Positions 9,129 through 18,559 of a stretch of DNA of 64,000 bases are shown here, one piece after another. Each line of letters begins with the position of its first letter. The stretch's first letter is position 1. Origin of the DNA: JAVKBW01 sp964352715 (GTDB lineage Bacteria > Pseudomonadota > Alphaproteobacteria > UBA8366 > Aestuariispiraceae); contig CAYGSU010000005.1 of NCBI GenBank assembly GCA_964352715.1, forward strand, positions 46,779-110,778, in the 5' to 3' direction. The position numbers were made by a program, and so were the translations under genes. The notes under the pieces are model-generated. The model was not told the DNA's origin and did not search any database. It saw nothing but the letters and a program-made list of their open reading frames with translations.

Positions 9129-9341
9129 ATGGCGTTCGATGACCTGAAAGCAGAAATCATGACCGTACTGGATGCGCTGCGCGGTCCATCGCCCGATGCT
9201 CATGAAGTCTATGAACGCGTACGGCAGTCACTCGATACGATGAAGGCGGAAGGGCTGCCGCTACCGCAGGATCTGGTGCATCTCGAAGAAGAGCTGGAAC
9301 GCACCTTCGCCGAACAGAAGCGCAAAGGCTCCGGCGCGTAA
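9129..9341 (+). CDS. Small conserved-looking protein of unknown function (70 aa)
   Basis: A 70-residue frame begins MAFDDLKAEI after a purine-rich site (GGGGA) 7 bases upstream. It is predicted to be almost wholly helical and charged, with Leu at heptad-like spacing and a Lys/Arg-rich end (AEQKRKGSGA). No domain is recognised. A longer frame starting at 9003 overlaps the DUF2147 gene and lacks a ribosome site, so the shorter start is used. It converges on cydB with 18 bases between the stops. It may be a real small protein, but the evidence is only the start signal and the composition. Confidence 0.6.
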   Translation: MAFDDLKAEIMTVLDALRGPSPDAHEVYERVRQSLDTMKAEGLPLPQDLVHLEEELERTFAEQKRKGSGA

Positions 9342-9359
9342 CCGTCGGGTGCGCCTGCC

Positions 9360-10373
9360 TCAATCGTAACTCAGTGCCCGGGCTTTACCCCTGAAAACCG
9401 TGTAGGCAAGAACTGTATAACCGATAATCGTCGGCAGCACGAAACACGTACCGATCAGGATGATCATCAGGCTTTCCGGTGCTGATGCGGCTTCATAGAT
9501 CGTCAGTCGTTCCGGCACCACATACGGATAGAACGAATAGGCAAGACCGCAGAACGCCAGGATGAAAACGCCGGTTCCGGCGACGAAGGGCAGCCAGGCG
9601 AACGCATCATCTGCGGTTGGCAGCCGCTTCAGCCAGAACCAGAGCAGGATGATCAGGCCCGCTGACAGCAGGGGTAGCGGCGAAAGATACAGGGCTTCCG
9701 GAAAAAGAAACCACTTGTCGAAGATCCGCGTGCTGACATACGGCGTGGTCAGCGAGATCGCGGCCATGCCGAGCACCAGCCCCCAGATGCCGCCCTTTGC
9801 CCAGCCGACCGCCTTTTTCTGCAGAGGTCCTTCGGTTTTCAGAATAAGCCAGGCCGCGCCGATAAAGCTGTAGCCTACTGTAAGGAAAACCGCTGTCAGG
9901 CAGGCGAAGAGAATCGTGAACAGGGTATAGTCCAGACCCATCACATAGAGGCCCAGCATGAAACCTTGCGACAGTGATGTCATCAGGCTTCCGGCAAAGA
10001 AGGCCCGGTTCCATGTTTTTTTGTGATGGTCCGGCGCCTTTGCCCTGAAATCGAAGGCAACACCGCGCAGGATCAGGCCGATCAGCATTACCGCCACGGG
10101 CAGATAGAGCGCGGTCAGAATGACGCCATGCGCCGTCGGAAAGGCGACGAGCATGATGCCGATGGCCAGCACGAGCCAGGTTTCGTTGGCATCCCAGAAC
10201 GGTCCGATCGTAGAGACCATCCGGTCTTTTTCCTCCGCATCGCCCAGCGGAGACAGGACGCCGACGCCAAGGTCAAAACCGTCCAGCACAACATAGATCA
10301 GGATCGACAGGCCCATCAGCGCCGCAAAGGTGAACGGCAGCCATGTGCCGGGGTCTCCGAAAAGGTTCATCAT
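9360..10373 (-). CDS. cydB: Cytochrome bd-type quinol oxidase subunit II
   Basis: The 337-residue inner-membrane protein is the second core subunit of cytochrome bd quinol oxidase. It has about eight or nine helices and the family opening LIYVVLDGFDLGVGVL at residues about 25-40, then PFWDANETWLVLA near 60-72. The overall sequence is nearer to the cyanide-insensitive CioB branch than to E. coli CydB. It starts 4 bases inside the cydA end (ATGA), so the two subunits are translationally coupled. No small CydX-like frame was seen after it; the downstream gap to the convergent gene is only 18 bases. Confidence 0.93.
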   Translation of the reverse strand: MMNLFGDPGTWLPFTFAALMGLSILIYVVLDGFDLGVGVLSPLGDAEEKDRMVSTIGPFWDANETWLVLAIGIMLVAFPTAHGVILTALYLPVAVMLIGLILRGVAFDFRAKAPDHHKKTWNRAFFAGSLMTSLSQGFMLGLYVMGLDYTLFTILFACLTAVFLTVGYSFIGAAWLILKTEGPLQKKAVGWAKGGIWGLVLGMAAISLTTPYVSTRIFDKWFLFPEALYLSPLPLLSAGLIILLWFWLKRLPTADDAFAWLPFVAGTGVFILAFCGLAYSFYPYVVPERLTIYEAASAPESLMIILIGTCFVLPTIIGYTVLAYTVFRGKARALSYD

Positions 10374-11770
10374 GACTGCCCCGCCAATTTACCGATTGTT
10401 GCGCCGAACCCGCCGGAAGACGGTGAACTGGACAAATCGCCGCCGGTTGCCTTGCGCGCGAGATAGAAGACCACGCCGACATAACAGGCCAGAAGCACCA
10501 CATAGACTGCCAGATAGGCAAGCAGGGTGCTGAGCACCATGCCGGCCGGAACGTCTCCCACAGCGTCCTTTGTCGCCAAGACGCCCTGAACCAGCCAGGG
10601 CTGCCGGCCGATTTCTGTGGTGAACCATCCGGCAAGCGTCGCCAGCCAGCCGGAGAAGGTCATCGCCACCAGAACAAACAGCATCGGTCGTGTGAGGCCC
10701 TGAACGCCTTGCCTTTTCCTGATCATCAGGGCAAGCGCCAACCAGCTTACGGCCAGCATCGCCATGCCGATTCCCACCATGACACGGAAACTGAAGAACA
10801 CCGGTGCGACGCGCGGGTGAAGGATTTCCCCCGTGTCGGTAACATAGTCGTTCAGACCCGGCACAACGCCGTCGGCGGAATGCCTGAGGATCAACGATGC
10901 GCCATTCGGGATTGCAATCTCAAAATGGTTGGTCCGCGCCGTGTCATCAGGCAGAGCGAACAGAACCAGCGGCACATTCGGACCGGTTTCCCAGTTTGCT
11001 TCCATGGCCGCGACTTTCTGCGGCTGATGTTCCAGCGTGTTGAGGCCATGCATGTCGCCGACGACAATCTGAACCGGTATCAAGATCGCCGCCATTGCTA
11101 CGGCTGTTTTCATCGAGGACTTGACCCCCTCGGTCTGGTCCCCCCGCAGCAGCCGGAATGCGGAAACACCGGCGATCAGAAAGGCGACGGTCAGGCCGGA
11201 AGCCAGCAGCATATGGACGAACCGGTACGGCATCGACGGATTGAACACGATCGCCAGCCAGTCGGTTGCATGGGCCACGCCATCGCGCATTTCAAACCCG
11301 GTCGGGGTGTGCATCCAGCTGTTCAGAACGATAATCCAGAAGGCCGAAACCGACGTGCCGAAAGTGACGAGAAAAGTTGCCCCGGTATGTACCCAGGGCG
11401 GAACCCGGGATACGCCGAAAAGCATGATACCGAGGAACACAGCTTCCAGGAAAAAAGCGGTCAGAATTTCATAGGCCAGCAGCGGGCCGGCAATATTGCC
11501 GACCGTTTCCATGAAACCCGGCCAATTGGTGCCGAACTGAAACGACATGGTGATGCCTGACACCACCCCCATGGCGAATGACAGGGCGAATATCTTCACC
11601 CAGAACATGTAGGCATCCATCCATTTCTGCTCGCCGGTCCGGTTGAACCGAATCTTGAAGAACAGAAGAACCCAGCCAAGGGCGATGGTTATGGTCGGGA
11701 AAAGAATGTGGAAGGATATGTTCGCGCCGAACTGAAGACGCGACAGCAGCAGGGTATCCATCACGAGCAT
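10370..11770 (-). CDS. cydA: Cytochrome bd-type quinol oxidase subunit I (CioA-like)
   Basis: The 466-residue subunit carries the haems and the quinol site, oxidises quinol and reduces oxygen to water without pumping protons. The N-terminal haem ligand His is in NISFHILFP (near residue 21) and the Q-loop begins GDMHGLNTLEHQPQK. The Q-loop is short and the GDxHG...EHQP form is that of the cyanide-insensitive oxidase branch. Nine helices are expected. A Met three residues inside (MDTLLL) is an equally good start. Oxidases of this kind serve at low oxygen or under respiratory inhibition. The upstream 95 bases before the next minus-strand gene's end must hold the promoter, but I saw no clear boxes. 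Confidence 0.93.
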   Translation of the reverse strand: MLVMDTLLLSRLQFGANISFHILFPTITIALGWVLLFFKIRFNRTGEQKWMDAYMFWVKIFALSFAMGVVSGITMSFQFGTNWPGFMETVGNIAGPLLAYEILTAFFLEAVFLGIMLFGVSRVPPWVHTGATFLVTFGTSVSAFWIIVLNSWMHTPTGFEMRDGVAHATDWLAIVFNPSMPYRFVHMLLASGLTVAFLIAGVSAFRLLRGDQTEGVKSSMKTAVAMAAILIPVQIVVGDMHGLNTLEHQPQKVAAMEANWETGPNVPLVLFALPDDTARTNHFEIAIPNGASLILRHSADGVVPGLNDYVTDTGEILHPRVAPVFFSFRVMVGIGMAMLAVSWLALALMIRKRQGVQGLTRPMLFVLVAMTFSGWLATLAGWFTTEIGRQPWLVQGVLATKDAVGDVPAGMVLSTLLAYLAVYVVLLACYVGVVFYLARKATGGDLSSSPSSGGFGATIGKLAGQS

Positions 11771-11865
11771 CCACCATTGTTCATATGCCAGAGAGGTAGA
11801 TCACGGCAGGCGGTGTTCCAACCCGATGCGACGCAAAGCCGCAACAGCGCAGGGTTTCACCGACC

Positions 11866-14457
11866 CTAGTCGAAGGGATTAAGCAGGCGTTCCAGATATT
11901 GCAATTCCGATTCCGGACGGCTGCGTTCAGACGCACGACGGCGCAGTTCGTCGCGAATTTCGCGAGCCCGTTTCAGTTCGCCGGTGCTGGGTATGTCAAC
12001 GTCGGATGTGTCGCTTTCGGTGCCGATACCGGTCTGGCCCTCGCGGCGGTTGAACGGATCGGTCTGACGCGGCGTACCCTGGCCCTGTGCCTGCTGGCCC
12101 TGGCCCATCTGGCTGCCATAGCGCTGCATGAAGGCTTCCTGGGCGGCCCGCGCGGCTTCGCGCATCTGATCCAGCGCGCGTCCTTGCGGGCCGACGGCAT
12201 CGCCGGGCGAATTCTGTTGCAGCGCATCGGACGACCGGCGCATTTCCCGATCCGCCTGGCCGAAGGATTGCGGCGATGATCCCATCATCTGTTCGAAGCG
12301 CTTGCGGATGTCGCCAAGCTGCTGGCGCAAGGCTTCCTGCAACGCTGCATCAGCGCCGCGTGACCCGCCACCACGCTGGGTCTGGCCCTGCTGCAGGTTC
12401 TGTCCGCTGTTTTCGTTGTTGCGTCCCTGGCCTTCCATGAATTCGCTGTTCTGCGACTCCCGGAAAGTGCGGTCCAGCAATTCCTGCTGGCCCTGCATCA
12501 GTTGCTGCATGCCTTCCAGCATCTCCATCGCTTCCATTGCTTCGGGCGAGGGACGGGAGCTGATGCCAGCCTGCAGGTTTTCCATCATCTTCTGAAGCTG
12601 TTGCAACAGGCGCTGCGCGGCATCCTTCTGCCCTTGCTGCAGCAATTCGCGGATACGGTCCATGATCTGGTCGACATCGCTTTTCGCCAGCGTCTGGGCA
12701 TCTTCATCGAGCGGATTCTGGCTCGTTTCGCCGTCCTGCATCTGACGCAACGCCTCCTGCGCCATGGCGCGCATGAAATCATCCATGGCCTGCTGCAATT
12801 CATCCATCAGCCGTTCGATTTCCGCTTCGTCGGCACCGCGCGCAATCGCTTCCGCCAGCGCCCGCTCCGCTTCGCGAAGGCGGCGTTCAGCGACAGACAG
12901 ATTGCCGTCTTCCAGCCGCAGGGCCAGATCCCAGAGCAGGTCGACGATATTGTCGATTGTCTCGTCCGTCGGTTGGCCGTCGCGCCTGTCCTGCAACCGG
13001 CGCTGCGCCAGCGACAGTCCCATAAAGACCACCACATCGCCGCCATACAGCTCGGTCGACTGTCCGATCGCCTCCAGGTCGTAGGCGACGTCCGGGGCAA
13101 CAGCCTGCCTGTCGATGGCCAGAAAACGACGCTGGTCGATCAGGGCCCTGGCAATCGGATGCTGGAAGTCACGCGCCGGCAGCGCGAAGGGCAGCGGATC
13201 GCTGTAGGTCGTCTGACCCAGCGCGTCTTCCACTTTCAGTTCGGCGAACACCGGGTCGCCGGCCCAGATATGTTCAAGCAGGTTCACGAAGGTCGAGCCG
13301 GTAACGTCGCGTTCGCCTGTATCGGGTGAGGTAATGCCGACCGATATCGTCTCCTGCCCGTCGATCCGTTCTTTCGTTTTGCGGATTTCAATCGACAGCG
13401 CCGCCACGCCGTAGTCGTCGGTCGCCTTGTAATCCAGTTCAAGCGAGCGTCTTTCGGTCAGACCGTATGGCCGATCCGACAATGCGGCTGTCGGTGGATT
13501 GTCGGGGGTAATGGCGATCTGCCAACGGGCGACGTCTTCATCGTCGATGGTGACGGCCAGATCGGTATCGGCGGTCAGTTCCCGTTCGATCCGGTAGCTG
13601 CGCGGTCCGTTCTCCTCGAAGGCCTCGGCCGTGTCCGTCTCCTCTAGCAGCGGTGGCTCTTCTGTGCCGCTGACCTGAATCACAAGCATTGAACCGACCG
13701 GCGCCTGTGCCTGCCCACTATCGCCGACTTCCTGGCTCGAATTGGTTCGCGACAGGAAAATCGGCGCAGTGGCGGTGTATTCCGGCGGGGTGATCCAGGC
13801 ATCAAGCGTAACCAGCGCCAGATCGGTGCGGGGAGTGAAATGCGGCTGAAGCGAATTCAGCATGTTCGGCACGGCGCGGTCGCCGGCAAGGCCGGTCATC
13901 GCCAGCAACGCCAGCAGGGCGGCGAGCCTCAGGGCCAGCGGATCCCGCCGCGACAGGTGCGCATCGGCCCGACCGGCATGCATGTTCTGGCTCGCATCGA
14001 CTGCCTGACGGCGGTGCAAAGCCCACAACGACTGCGCGGCGCTATCGCCTTCGCCGAAAGCGAGCCGGTCTTCAAGCGCCTCCAGCGGCCGGTGTTCCAG
14101 TTTGTTCGACAGTTCCAGGTGGCGCAGGACATCGGCGCGACGGGGTTGCCGGAAGGCCCTGAAGCTTCTGCCGAGGCTCCATATCAGGGCTGCCGCCAGA
14201 ACAACCAGCAGCGCGATGTGTGGCCAAGGAGGAAGCAGGGCCGGCCAGCCGCTGGACGCCAGTGCGGCGCAGCCCGCGAGAAGCGTCAGGAAAGGCCAGA
14301 AGGCGGAAAGAAAGCGTTCGGCAAAGACAACGCCATAGCCACGCAGCATCAATCCGAAGCTGACCGTGCCGGGACGCCGCTGCTTGAAGCGAGGTTCCCA
14401 GGCTGGTCGTCGGGTTTTACCGGTGTCTTCTGTCATCCGTCCATCATTCGTTTTCAA
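11866..14457 (-). CDS. TIGR02302/DUF4175 membrane protein
   Basis: The 863-residue protein is of the alphaproteobacterial DUF4175 (TIGR02302) family of unknown function. Two hydrophobic segments lie near residues 45-65 and 70-95 and another near 155-175, then a large periplasmic-looking region with beta-rich repeats (residues 190-440) and a long charged helical part. From about 560 onward it is rich in Gln, Met and Glu with a Gln/Gly/Asn-rich low-complexity stretch near 650-800. Translation may begin at a TTG (14457) that overlaps the lysA stop, or at the ATG seven codons later. It follows lysA on the same strand, the usual family context, but no metabolic link is known. Confidence 0.85.
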   Translation of the reverse strand: MKTNDGRMTEDTGKTRRPAWEPRFKQRRPGTVSFGLMLRGYGVVFAERFLSAFWPFLTLLAGCAALASSGWPALLPPWPHIALLVVLAAALIWSLGRSFRAFRQPRRADVLRHLELSNKLEHRPLEALEDRLAFGEGDSAAQSLWALHRRQAVDASQNMHAGRADAHLSRRDPLALRLAALLALLAMTGLAGDRAVPNMLNSLQPHFTPRTDLALVTLDAWITPPEYTATAPIFLSRTNSSQEVGDSGQAQAPVGSMLVIQVSGTEEPPLLEETDTAEAFEENGPRSYRIERELTADTDLAVTIDDEDVARWQIAITPDNPPTAALSDRPYGLTERRSLELDYKATDDYGVAALSIEIRKTKERIDGQETISVGITSPDTGERDVTGSTFVNLLEHIWAGDPVFAELKVEDALGQTTYSDPLPFALPARDFQHPIARALIDQRRFLAIDRQAVAPDVAYDLEAIGQSTELYGGDVVVFMGLSLAQRRLQDRRDGQPTDETIDNIVDLLWDLALRLEDGNLSVAERRLREAERALAEAIARGADEAEIERLMDELQQAMDDFMRAMAQEALRQMQDGETSQNPLDEDAQTLAKSDVDQIMDRIRELLQQGQKDAAQRLLQQLQKMMENLQAGISSRPSPEAMEAMEMLEGMQQLMQGQQELLDRTFRESQNSEFMEGQGRNNENSGQNLQQGQTQRGGGSRGADAALQEALRQQLGDIRKRFEQMMGSSPQSFGQADREMRRSSDALQQNSPGDAVGPQGRALDQMREAARAAQEAFMQRYGSQMGQGQQAQGQGTPRQTDPFNRREGQTGIGTESDTSDVDIPSTGELKRAREIRDELRRRASERSRPESELQYLERLLNPFD

Positions 14458-15749
14458 TCACCTGCTGCCACCCGTGCCATCCCGCCATTCTGCTGCCAGG
14501 ACGCTAACTGATCCCGTCCAATCAGATCTTCGATTTTCTGGCGCGGGCGAACCACAGAATAATCATCACCGTTAACCAGCACTTCCGGCACAAGGGGTCG
14601 GAAATTGTAGGTCGACGACATCACCGCGCCATAGGCGCCGGCTGTGCCAAAAGCCACCAGGTCTCCGTCACAGACCGGCGGCATCCGTCGACCTTTCGCG
14701 AAGGTATCGCCGGATTCACAAACTGGACCGACAATATCATATGTCTCGGCCTGAACGTCAGGGTCAGGCTGTCGCACCGGGATCACTTTATGGTGTCCGT
14801 CATACATGGCGGGACGGATCAGATCGTTCATCGCGGCGTCGAGGATCATGAATTTCCGCTCTTCGCCCTGCTTCATGTAAATCACCCGGGACAGCAGAAT
14901 GCCGGCATTGCCGACGATCATCCGTCCGGGTTCAAGCAGAATTCTTGCACCGAGGGGCGCTATTTCCTCGCGGATAACCTCGGCATAGGCATCCGGCAAA
15001 GGCGGCACTTCGGTATCGTAAGGAATACCCAGTCCGCCCCCGAGATCGATATGCCTGATCGTGTGCCCATCGGCGCGCAGCATCTTCACCGTTTCCGCAA
15101 CCCGTCTGAAGGCCGCACGATAGGGGGCCAGTTCGGTCAGCTGCGACCCGATATGCACGGCAATCGAAATCGGCTCGATGCCGGGCAGGCTGGCGGCCAG
15201 ACGATAAATATCCTGCGCCCGGTTGATGTCGATACCGAACTTGTTCTCTTTCTTGCCGGTCGAGATCTTTGCATGCGTGTTGGCATCGACATCCGGGTTC
15301 ACACGAACGGCGACATGCGCCGTTTTTCCCAGCGACGTCGCCACCCGGCTTAACGCCTGCAGTTCGTTTTCCGATTCGACATTCAGTTCCAGAATGCCGG
15401 TATGCAGGGCGAATGCCATTTCGGATTCGGTCTTGCCGATGCCGGAAAAAACGATCCGCTCCGGCGGCACGCCAGCCGCGAGCGCCTGGCGCAATTCGCC
15501 TTCCGAAACCACATCCGCGCCCGCGCCGAGATCACATAGTGTTTTGATGACGGAAAGGTTTGAATTCGCCTTTACCGCATAACAGACAATCGCATCCATA
15601 TCAGCGAAGGCATCGGCGAAAACGGTGTAATGCCGCGTCAACGTTGCCGTGGAATAGACGTAAGCCGGCGTTCCGACCTCGGACGCGATACGGGAAAGCG
15701 GAACGTTTTCCGCACACAATTCCCCGTTTATGTAATCGAAGTGGTTCAT
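14454..15749 (-). CDS. lysA: Diaminopimelate decarboxylase
   Basis: The 431-residue PLP enzyme decarboxylates meso-diaminopimelate to L-lysine, the last step of lysine synthesis. The PLP lysine is K60 in CYAVKANSN, the phosphate-binding glycine loop GGGLGIPY lies near 200, and the CESGDTFAKGR motif with its active-site Cys from the second subunit is near 345. Length is normal. It is flanked by the small lipoprotein gene upstream (28-base gap) and the DUF4175 gene downstream (overlapping stop and start), so argH, lipoprotein, lysA and DUF4175 probably form one transcript. Confidence 0.96.
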   Translation of the reverse strand: MNHFDYINGELCAENVPLSRIASEVGTPAYVYSTATLTRHYTVFADAFADMDAIVCYAVKANSNLSVIKTLCDLGAGADVVSEGELRQALAAGVPPERIVFSGIGKTESEMAFALHTGILELNVESENELQALSRVATSLGKTAHVAVRVNPDVDANTHAKISTGKKENKFGIDINRAQDIYRLAASLPGIEPISIAVHIGSQLTELAPYRAAFRRVAETVKMLRADGHTIRHIDLGGGLGIPYDTEVPPLPDAYAEVIREEIAPLGARILLEPGRMIVGNAGILLSRVIYMKQGEERKFMILDAAMNDLIRPAMYDGHHKVIPVRQPDPDVQAETYDIVGPVCESGDTFAKGRRMPPVCDGDLVAFGTAGAYGAVMSSTYNFRPLVPEVLVNGDDYSVVRPRQKIEDLIGRDQLASWQQNGGMARVAAGD

Positions 15750-15777
15750 GTTGCGTCCAGCCTTGGCTAAAGGTCGG

Positions 15778-15945
15778 CTATTCCGACGGATAGGTTTGCG
15801 GGTAAGTCGATTCAGGACCCGGCGGTTCCGGATCTCCCTTTTTGCCGCATCCGGCCAGCAGTGCGGCAGCGACCACCAAAATCGCGATGCCCCAAATCAT
15901 TTTGTGGCGATACCGATCCGGGTCTTGTACTGCTCTTACCTTCAC
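15778..15945 (-). CDS. Small lipoprotein (LptM-like)
   Basis: A 55-residue frame begins at a GTG (15945) that overlaps the argH stop in a GTGA junction, with a strong AAGGAG 8 bases upstream. Residues about 16-30 are hydrophobic and end in the lipobox LLAG-C (Cys at 32), so the mature lipoprotein is only 24 residues, starting CGKKGDPEPP. This is the pattern of the tiny LptM/YifL lipoproteins, which in gammaproteobacteria help oxidative maturation of the LPS translocon LptD and are also encoded beside lysine biosynthesis genes. The function in this organism is inferred from family and place only. An internal ATG at 15900 would give a 40-residue form with the lipobox intact. Confidence 0.82.
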   Translation of the reverse strand: MKVRAVQDPDRYRHKMIWGIAILVVAAALLAGCGKKGDPEPPGPESTYPQTYPSE

Positions 15946-17324
15946 AGGAAACGCTCCTTTGCGGCCGCTACGGCGGCCTTTACATTTTCCGGGGCCGTGC
16001 CGCCATAACTGCGCCGGCTGGCGACAGCCGAATCCACCGACAACACATCGAATATAGCATCAGTCAGGCGGCTTTCCACCGTCTGAAGATCAGCCAGCGG
16101 CAATTCATCAAGCCGGCACTGCCGTTCAGAGGCCATGGCAACGATGCGGCCCGTCACATGATGGGCGTCGCGGAAGGGCATGCCCATCTCTCTGACAAGG
16201 TAGTCCGCAAGGTCGGTGGCGGTCGGAAATCCACGCTCCAGCGCGTTGCGCATCGCTGTTTCGTTCGCTTCAAGATCGTCGATCATGCCGGCGGTTGCCT
16301 TGATCGCCAGGGTCAATGTTTCGACGGCGTCGAATACCGGCTCCTTGTCTTCCTGCATGTCCTTGCCGTAGGTCATCGGCAGGCCTTTCATGACGACCAG
16401 CAGGGTCGTCAGCGCGCCGATCAGCCGCCCAGGCTTGGCGCGCACCAGTTCGGCGGCGTCGGGATTGCGCTTCTGCGGCATGATCGACGACCCGGTGGTG
16501 AAGGCGTCCGACAGTTTCACGAAGCGGAACTGGTCGCTGGCCCACAGCACGATTTCTTCCGCCAGACGCGACAGATGTACGGTCAGGATCGAGCCGGCGG
16601 CAAGAAATTCCATCGCAAAGTCCCGGGCCGCGACGCTATCCATCGAGTTCGCGGTCGGTCGGTCGAAACCCAGTGCCGTCGCCGTCATTTCCCGGTCGAT
16701 CGGAAAACCGGTTCCGGCCAGCGCGGCAGCGCCCAACGGGCATTCGTTCATGCGTTTGCGACAATCGGCCATTCGGCCGCGGTCACGCCCGATCATCTCG
16801 ACATAGGCCAGCAGATGGTGACCGAACGTGACGGGCTGGGCCGTCTGCAAATGGGTAAAGCCCGGCATCACCGTGGCCGAATACATATCCGCTTTCTCGA
16901 TCAGGCTGCGCAGCAGATTGGCGATTTCCGCATCCAGTTCGTCGATGGCGTCGCGCAGCCAGAGCCTGATATCTGTTGCGACCTGGTCGTTGCGGCTGCG
17001 CGCGGTGTGCAGCCGGCCGGCAGCGTCGCCGATCAGCGCTTTCAGCCGGTCTTCGATGTTCATATGGATGTCTTCCAGCGCCCGGCTGAAAGTGAAATCG
17101 CCGCCGGCAATCTCTTCTGCGATCTGATCAAGCCCTTGTGAGATGTTCCCGGCGTCGGTATCTGAAATAATGCCGGTCTTGGCCAGCATCGCCGCATGCG
17201 CCTGCGAGCCTCTGATATCCTGGGCGAACAGACGCCGGTCGTAATCGATCGACGCGTTGATCTGTTCCATGATTTCGGCTGGAGGTGTGCTGAAGCGCCC
17301 GCCCCACATCTTGTTTGCTGTCAT
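15942..17324 (-). CDS. argH: Argininosuccinate lyase
   Basis: The 460-residue enzyme splits argininosuccinate into arginine and fumarate, the final step of arginine synthesis. It has the fumarase/aspartase superfamily signature GSSIMPQKRNPD near residue 280 and a standard start (MWGGRFSTPPAEIMEQINASI). The conserved T-x-x-H region and the TARSRNDQVATD motif near residue 110 are intact. Its stop overlaps the start of the small lipoprotein gene, and it is divergent from the TlpA-type thioredoxin gene across about 84 bases. Confidence 0.97.
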   Translation of the reverse strand: MTANKMWGGRFSTPPAEIMEQINASIDYDRRLFAQDIRGSQAHAAMLAKTGIISDTDAGNISQGLDQIAEEIAGGDFTFSRALEDIHMNIEDRLKALIGDAAGRLHTARSRNDQVATDIRLWLRDAIDELDAEIANLLRSLIEKADMYSATVMPGFTHLQTAQPVTFGHHLLAYVEMIGRDRGRMADCRKRMNECPLGAAALAGTGFPIDREMTATALGFDRPTANSMDSVAARDFAMEFLAAGSILTVHLSRLAEEIVLWASDQFRFVKLSDAFTTGSSIMPQKRNPDAAELVRAKPGRLIGALTTLLVVMKGLPMTYGKDMQEDKEPVFDAVETLTLAIKATAGMIDDLEANETAMRNALERGFPTATDLADYLVREMGMPFRDAHHVTGRIVAMASERQCRLDELPLADLQTVESRLTDAIFDVLSVDSAVASRRSYGGTAPENVKAAVAAAKERFL

Positions 17325-17408
17325 GACATGCCTATCTCGTCTCGTGTGACGGCTGTTTTGACACTACGACGTGGCAAAGAAAAGCATCAGAAGGGATTGA
17401 ACGTTAAT

Positions 17409-18020
17409 ATGTTGCAGAGAATCGCCAGAATCAGAGCCCTTCACCTGTCAAAGACAGCCGCAGACATGGTTTTCGCCCTCCTCGCTTGGAGTTTGCTGAC
17501 CATTCCTTCTGCACTCGCTGCCGATGCCCTGCCCCTGAACGGCGATATGCAGCGCCTTGTTCTGGTGAAGGAACGGGCAATGGCGCCTGATGCCGAATTT
17601 CTCGATGCGAACGGCAACACTGTCGCGGTCAGTGATTTCAAGGGCAAGGTGCTGCTGCTGAATTTCTGGGCGACCTGGTGCCCGCCCTGTATCCGTGAAA
17701 TGCCGGCGCTGGACCGGTTGCAGGAAGATCTGGGCGGAGAGGATTTAGTCGTAGTGGCTGTCAGCACAGATGCCGGTGGCAAGGCGGTTGCCGGGCCGTA
17801 TCTTCGCGACCGGCTTGGGCTGACCAATCTCGACCTTTACCTCGATCCGAAATTCAATGCCTGGAAAACCTATCAGGGTGGCGGTCTGCCGACCTCCTTC
17901 ATTATTGACCGTCAGGGCCGACTGGTTGGTGCTCTGGTCGGCGAGGCGGAATGGGACGGCGACGACGCCAAGGCGCTGTTCCGGCAGCTGCTCGGCGAGA
18001 CGGTTGAAATATCCGGTTAG
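17409..18020 (+). CDS. TlpA-type periplasmic thioredoxin
   Basis: The 203-residue protein has an N-terminal signal or anchor (hydrophobic residues about 20-38, ending SALAADA) and a thioredoxin-fold TlpA/ResA domain with the active motif WCPPC at 90-94 and the cis-Pro in GGGLPTSFII. It is expected to reduce disulfides in the periplasm, for example for cytochrome c or copper-site maturation. The ATG at 17409 is preferred over longer forms that would run into the argH region. It is opposite argH, as is common for this gene in alphaproteobacteria. The exact client is not visible from the sequence. Confidence 0.87.
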   Translation: MLQRIARIRALHLSKTAADMVFALLAWSLLTIPSALAADALPLNGDMQRLVLVKERAMAPDAEFLDANGNTVAVSDFKGKVLLLNFWATWCPPCIREMPALDRLQEDLGGEDLVVVAVSTDAGGKAVAGPYLRDRLGLTNLDLYLDPKFNAWKTYQGGGLPTSFIIDRQGRLVGALVGEAEWDGDDAKALFRQLLGETVEISG

Positions 18021-18028
18021 GCCGACAT

Positions 18029-18553
18029 TTAGCGCAGCAGTTTTTCGCCGGTTTTCAGTTCAACGGCTTTCATCAGTCCGACAACGGTTTCCTGACTGAT
18101 GGAATCGCCGCTGCCCATGATCTGTTCACGGAAGATCACCTTCAATGCGTCGACATGAAGGGTCACCAGCAGCATGTCGGGTTCTTCCAGCCGTTCTTCC
18201 TGTTCCATCAGGTAGAGACACAACGACCGGCCAACCTGGGTGATCAGTGGATAGCCGAAGGTCGCCGCCTGTCCCCGCATGTTGTGAATGACCCGGAACA
18301 GCAGTTTCATTGTGTCCGGTGACCGGTCATTCTTGTATCTGGTGACAAGAGCGTCGACTTCCGCCATGTCATTCTTCAGGTGTTCGATATACTCGTCTTT
18401 CAGGTTCTCAACCCGCTGCTGGGCCTCTGAAATAGCGAGATGCGCGGGCTTGCCGCCGAATTTCGAAACCTTGGCCGCCAGTTTATTCGGTGGATTGAAT
18501 GCCTTGGCCTTTTTGGCCTCCGCTCTTTTCGCGTTTTCTTCTGCCTGTTGCAC
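18029..18553 (-). CDS. Histidine-phosphotransfer (Hpt) domain protein
   Basis: The 174-residue protein starts at a GTG and has a basic Lys/Ala-rich N-terminus (residues 1-35), then a helical Hpt-like domain. H90 in the segment FRVIHNMRGQAATFG fits the phosphoacceptor His motif (HxxKGxAxxxG) with Arg in place of Lys. It would relay phosphate between a kinase and the response regulator encoded immediately upstream (6 bases apart). No histidine kinase is encoded in the window, so the input is elsewhere. The assignment rests on this motif and the neighbour. Confidence 0.75.
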   Translation of the reverse strand: MQQAEENAKRAEAKKAKAFNPPNKLAAKVSKFGGKPAHLAISEAQQRVENLKDEYIEHLKNDMAEVDALVTRYKNDRSPDTMKLLFRVIHNMRGQAATFGYPLITQVGRSLCLYLMEQEERLEEPDMLLVTLHVDALKVIFREQIMGSGDSISQETVVGLMKAVELKTGEKLLR

Positions 18554-18559
18554 GTCGGT

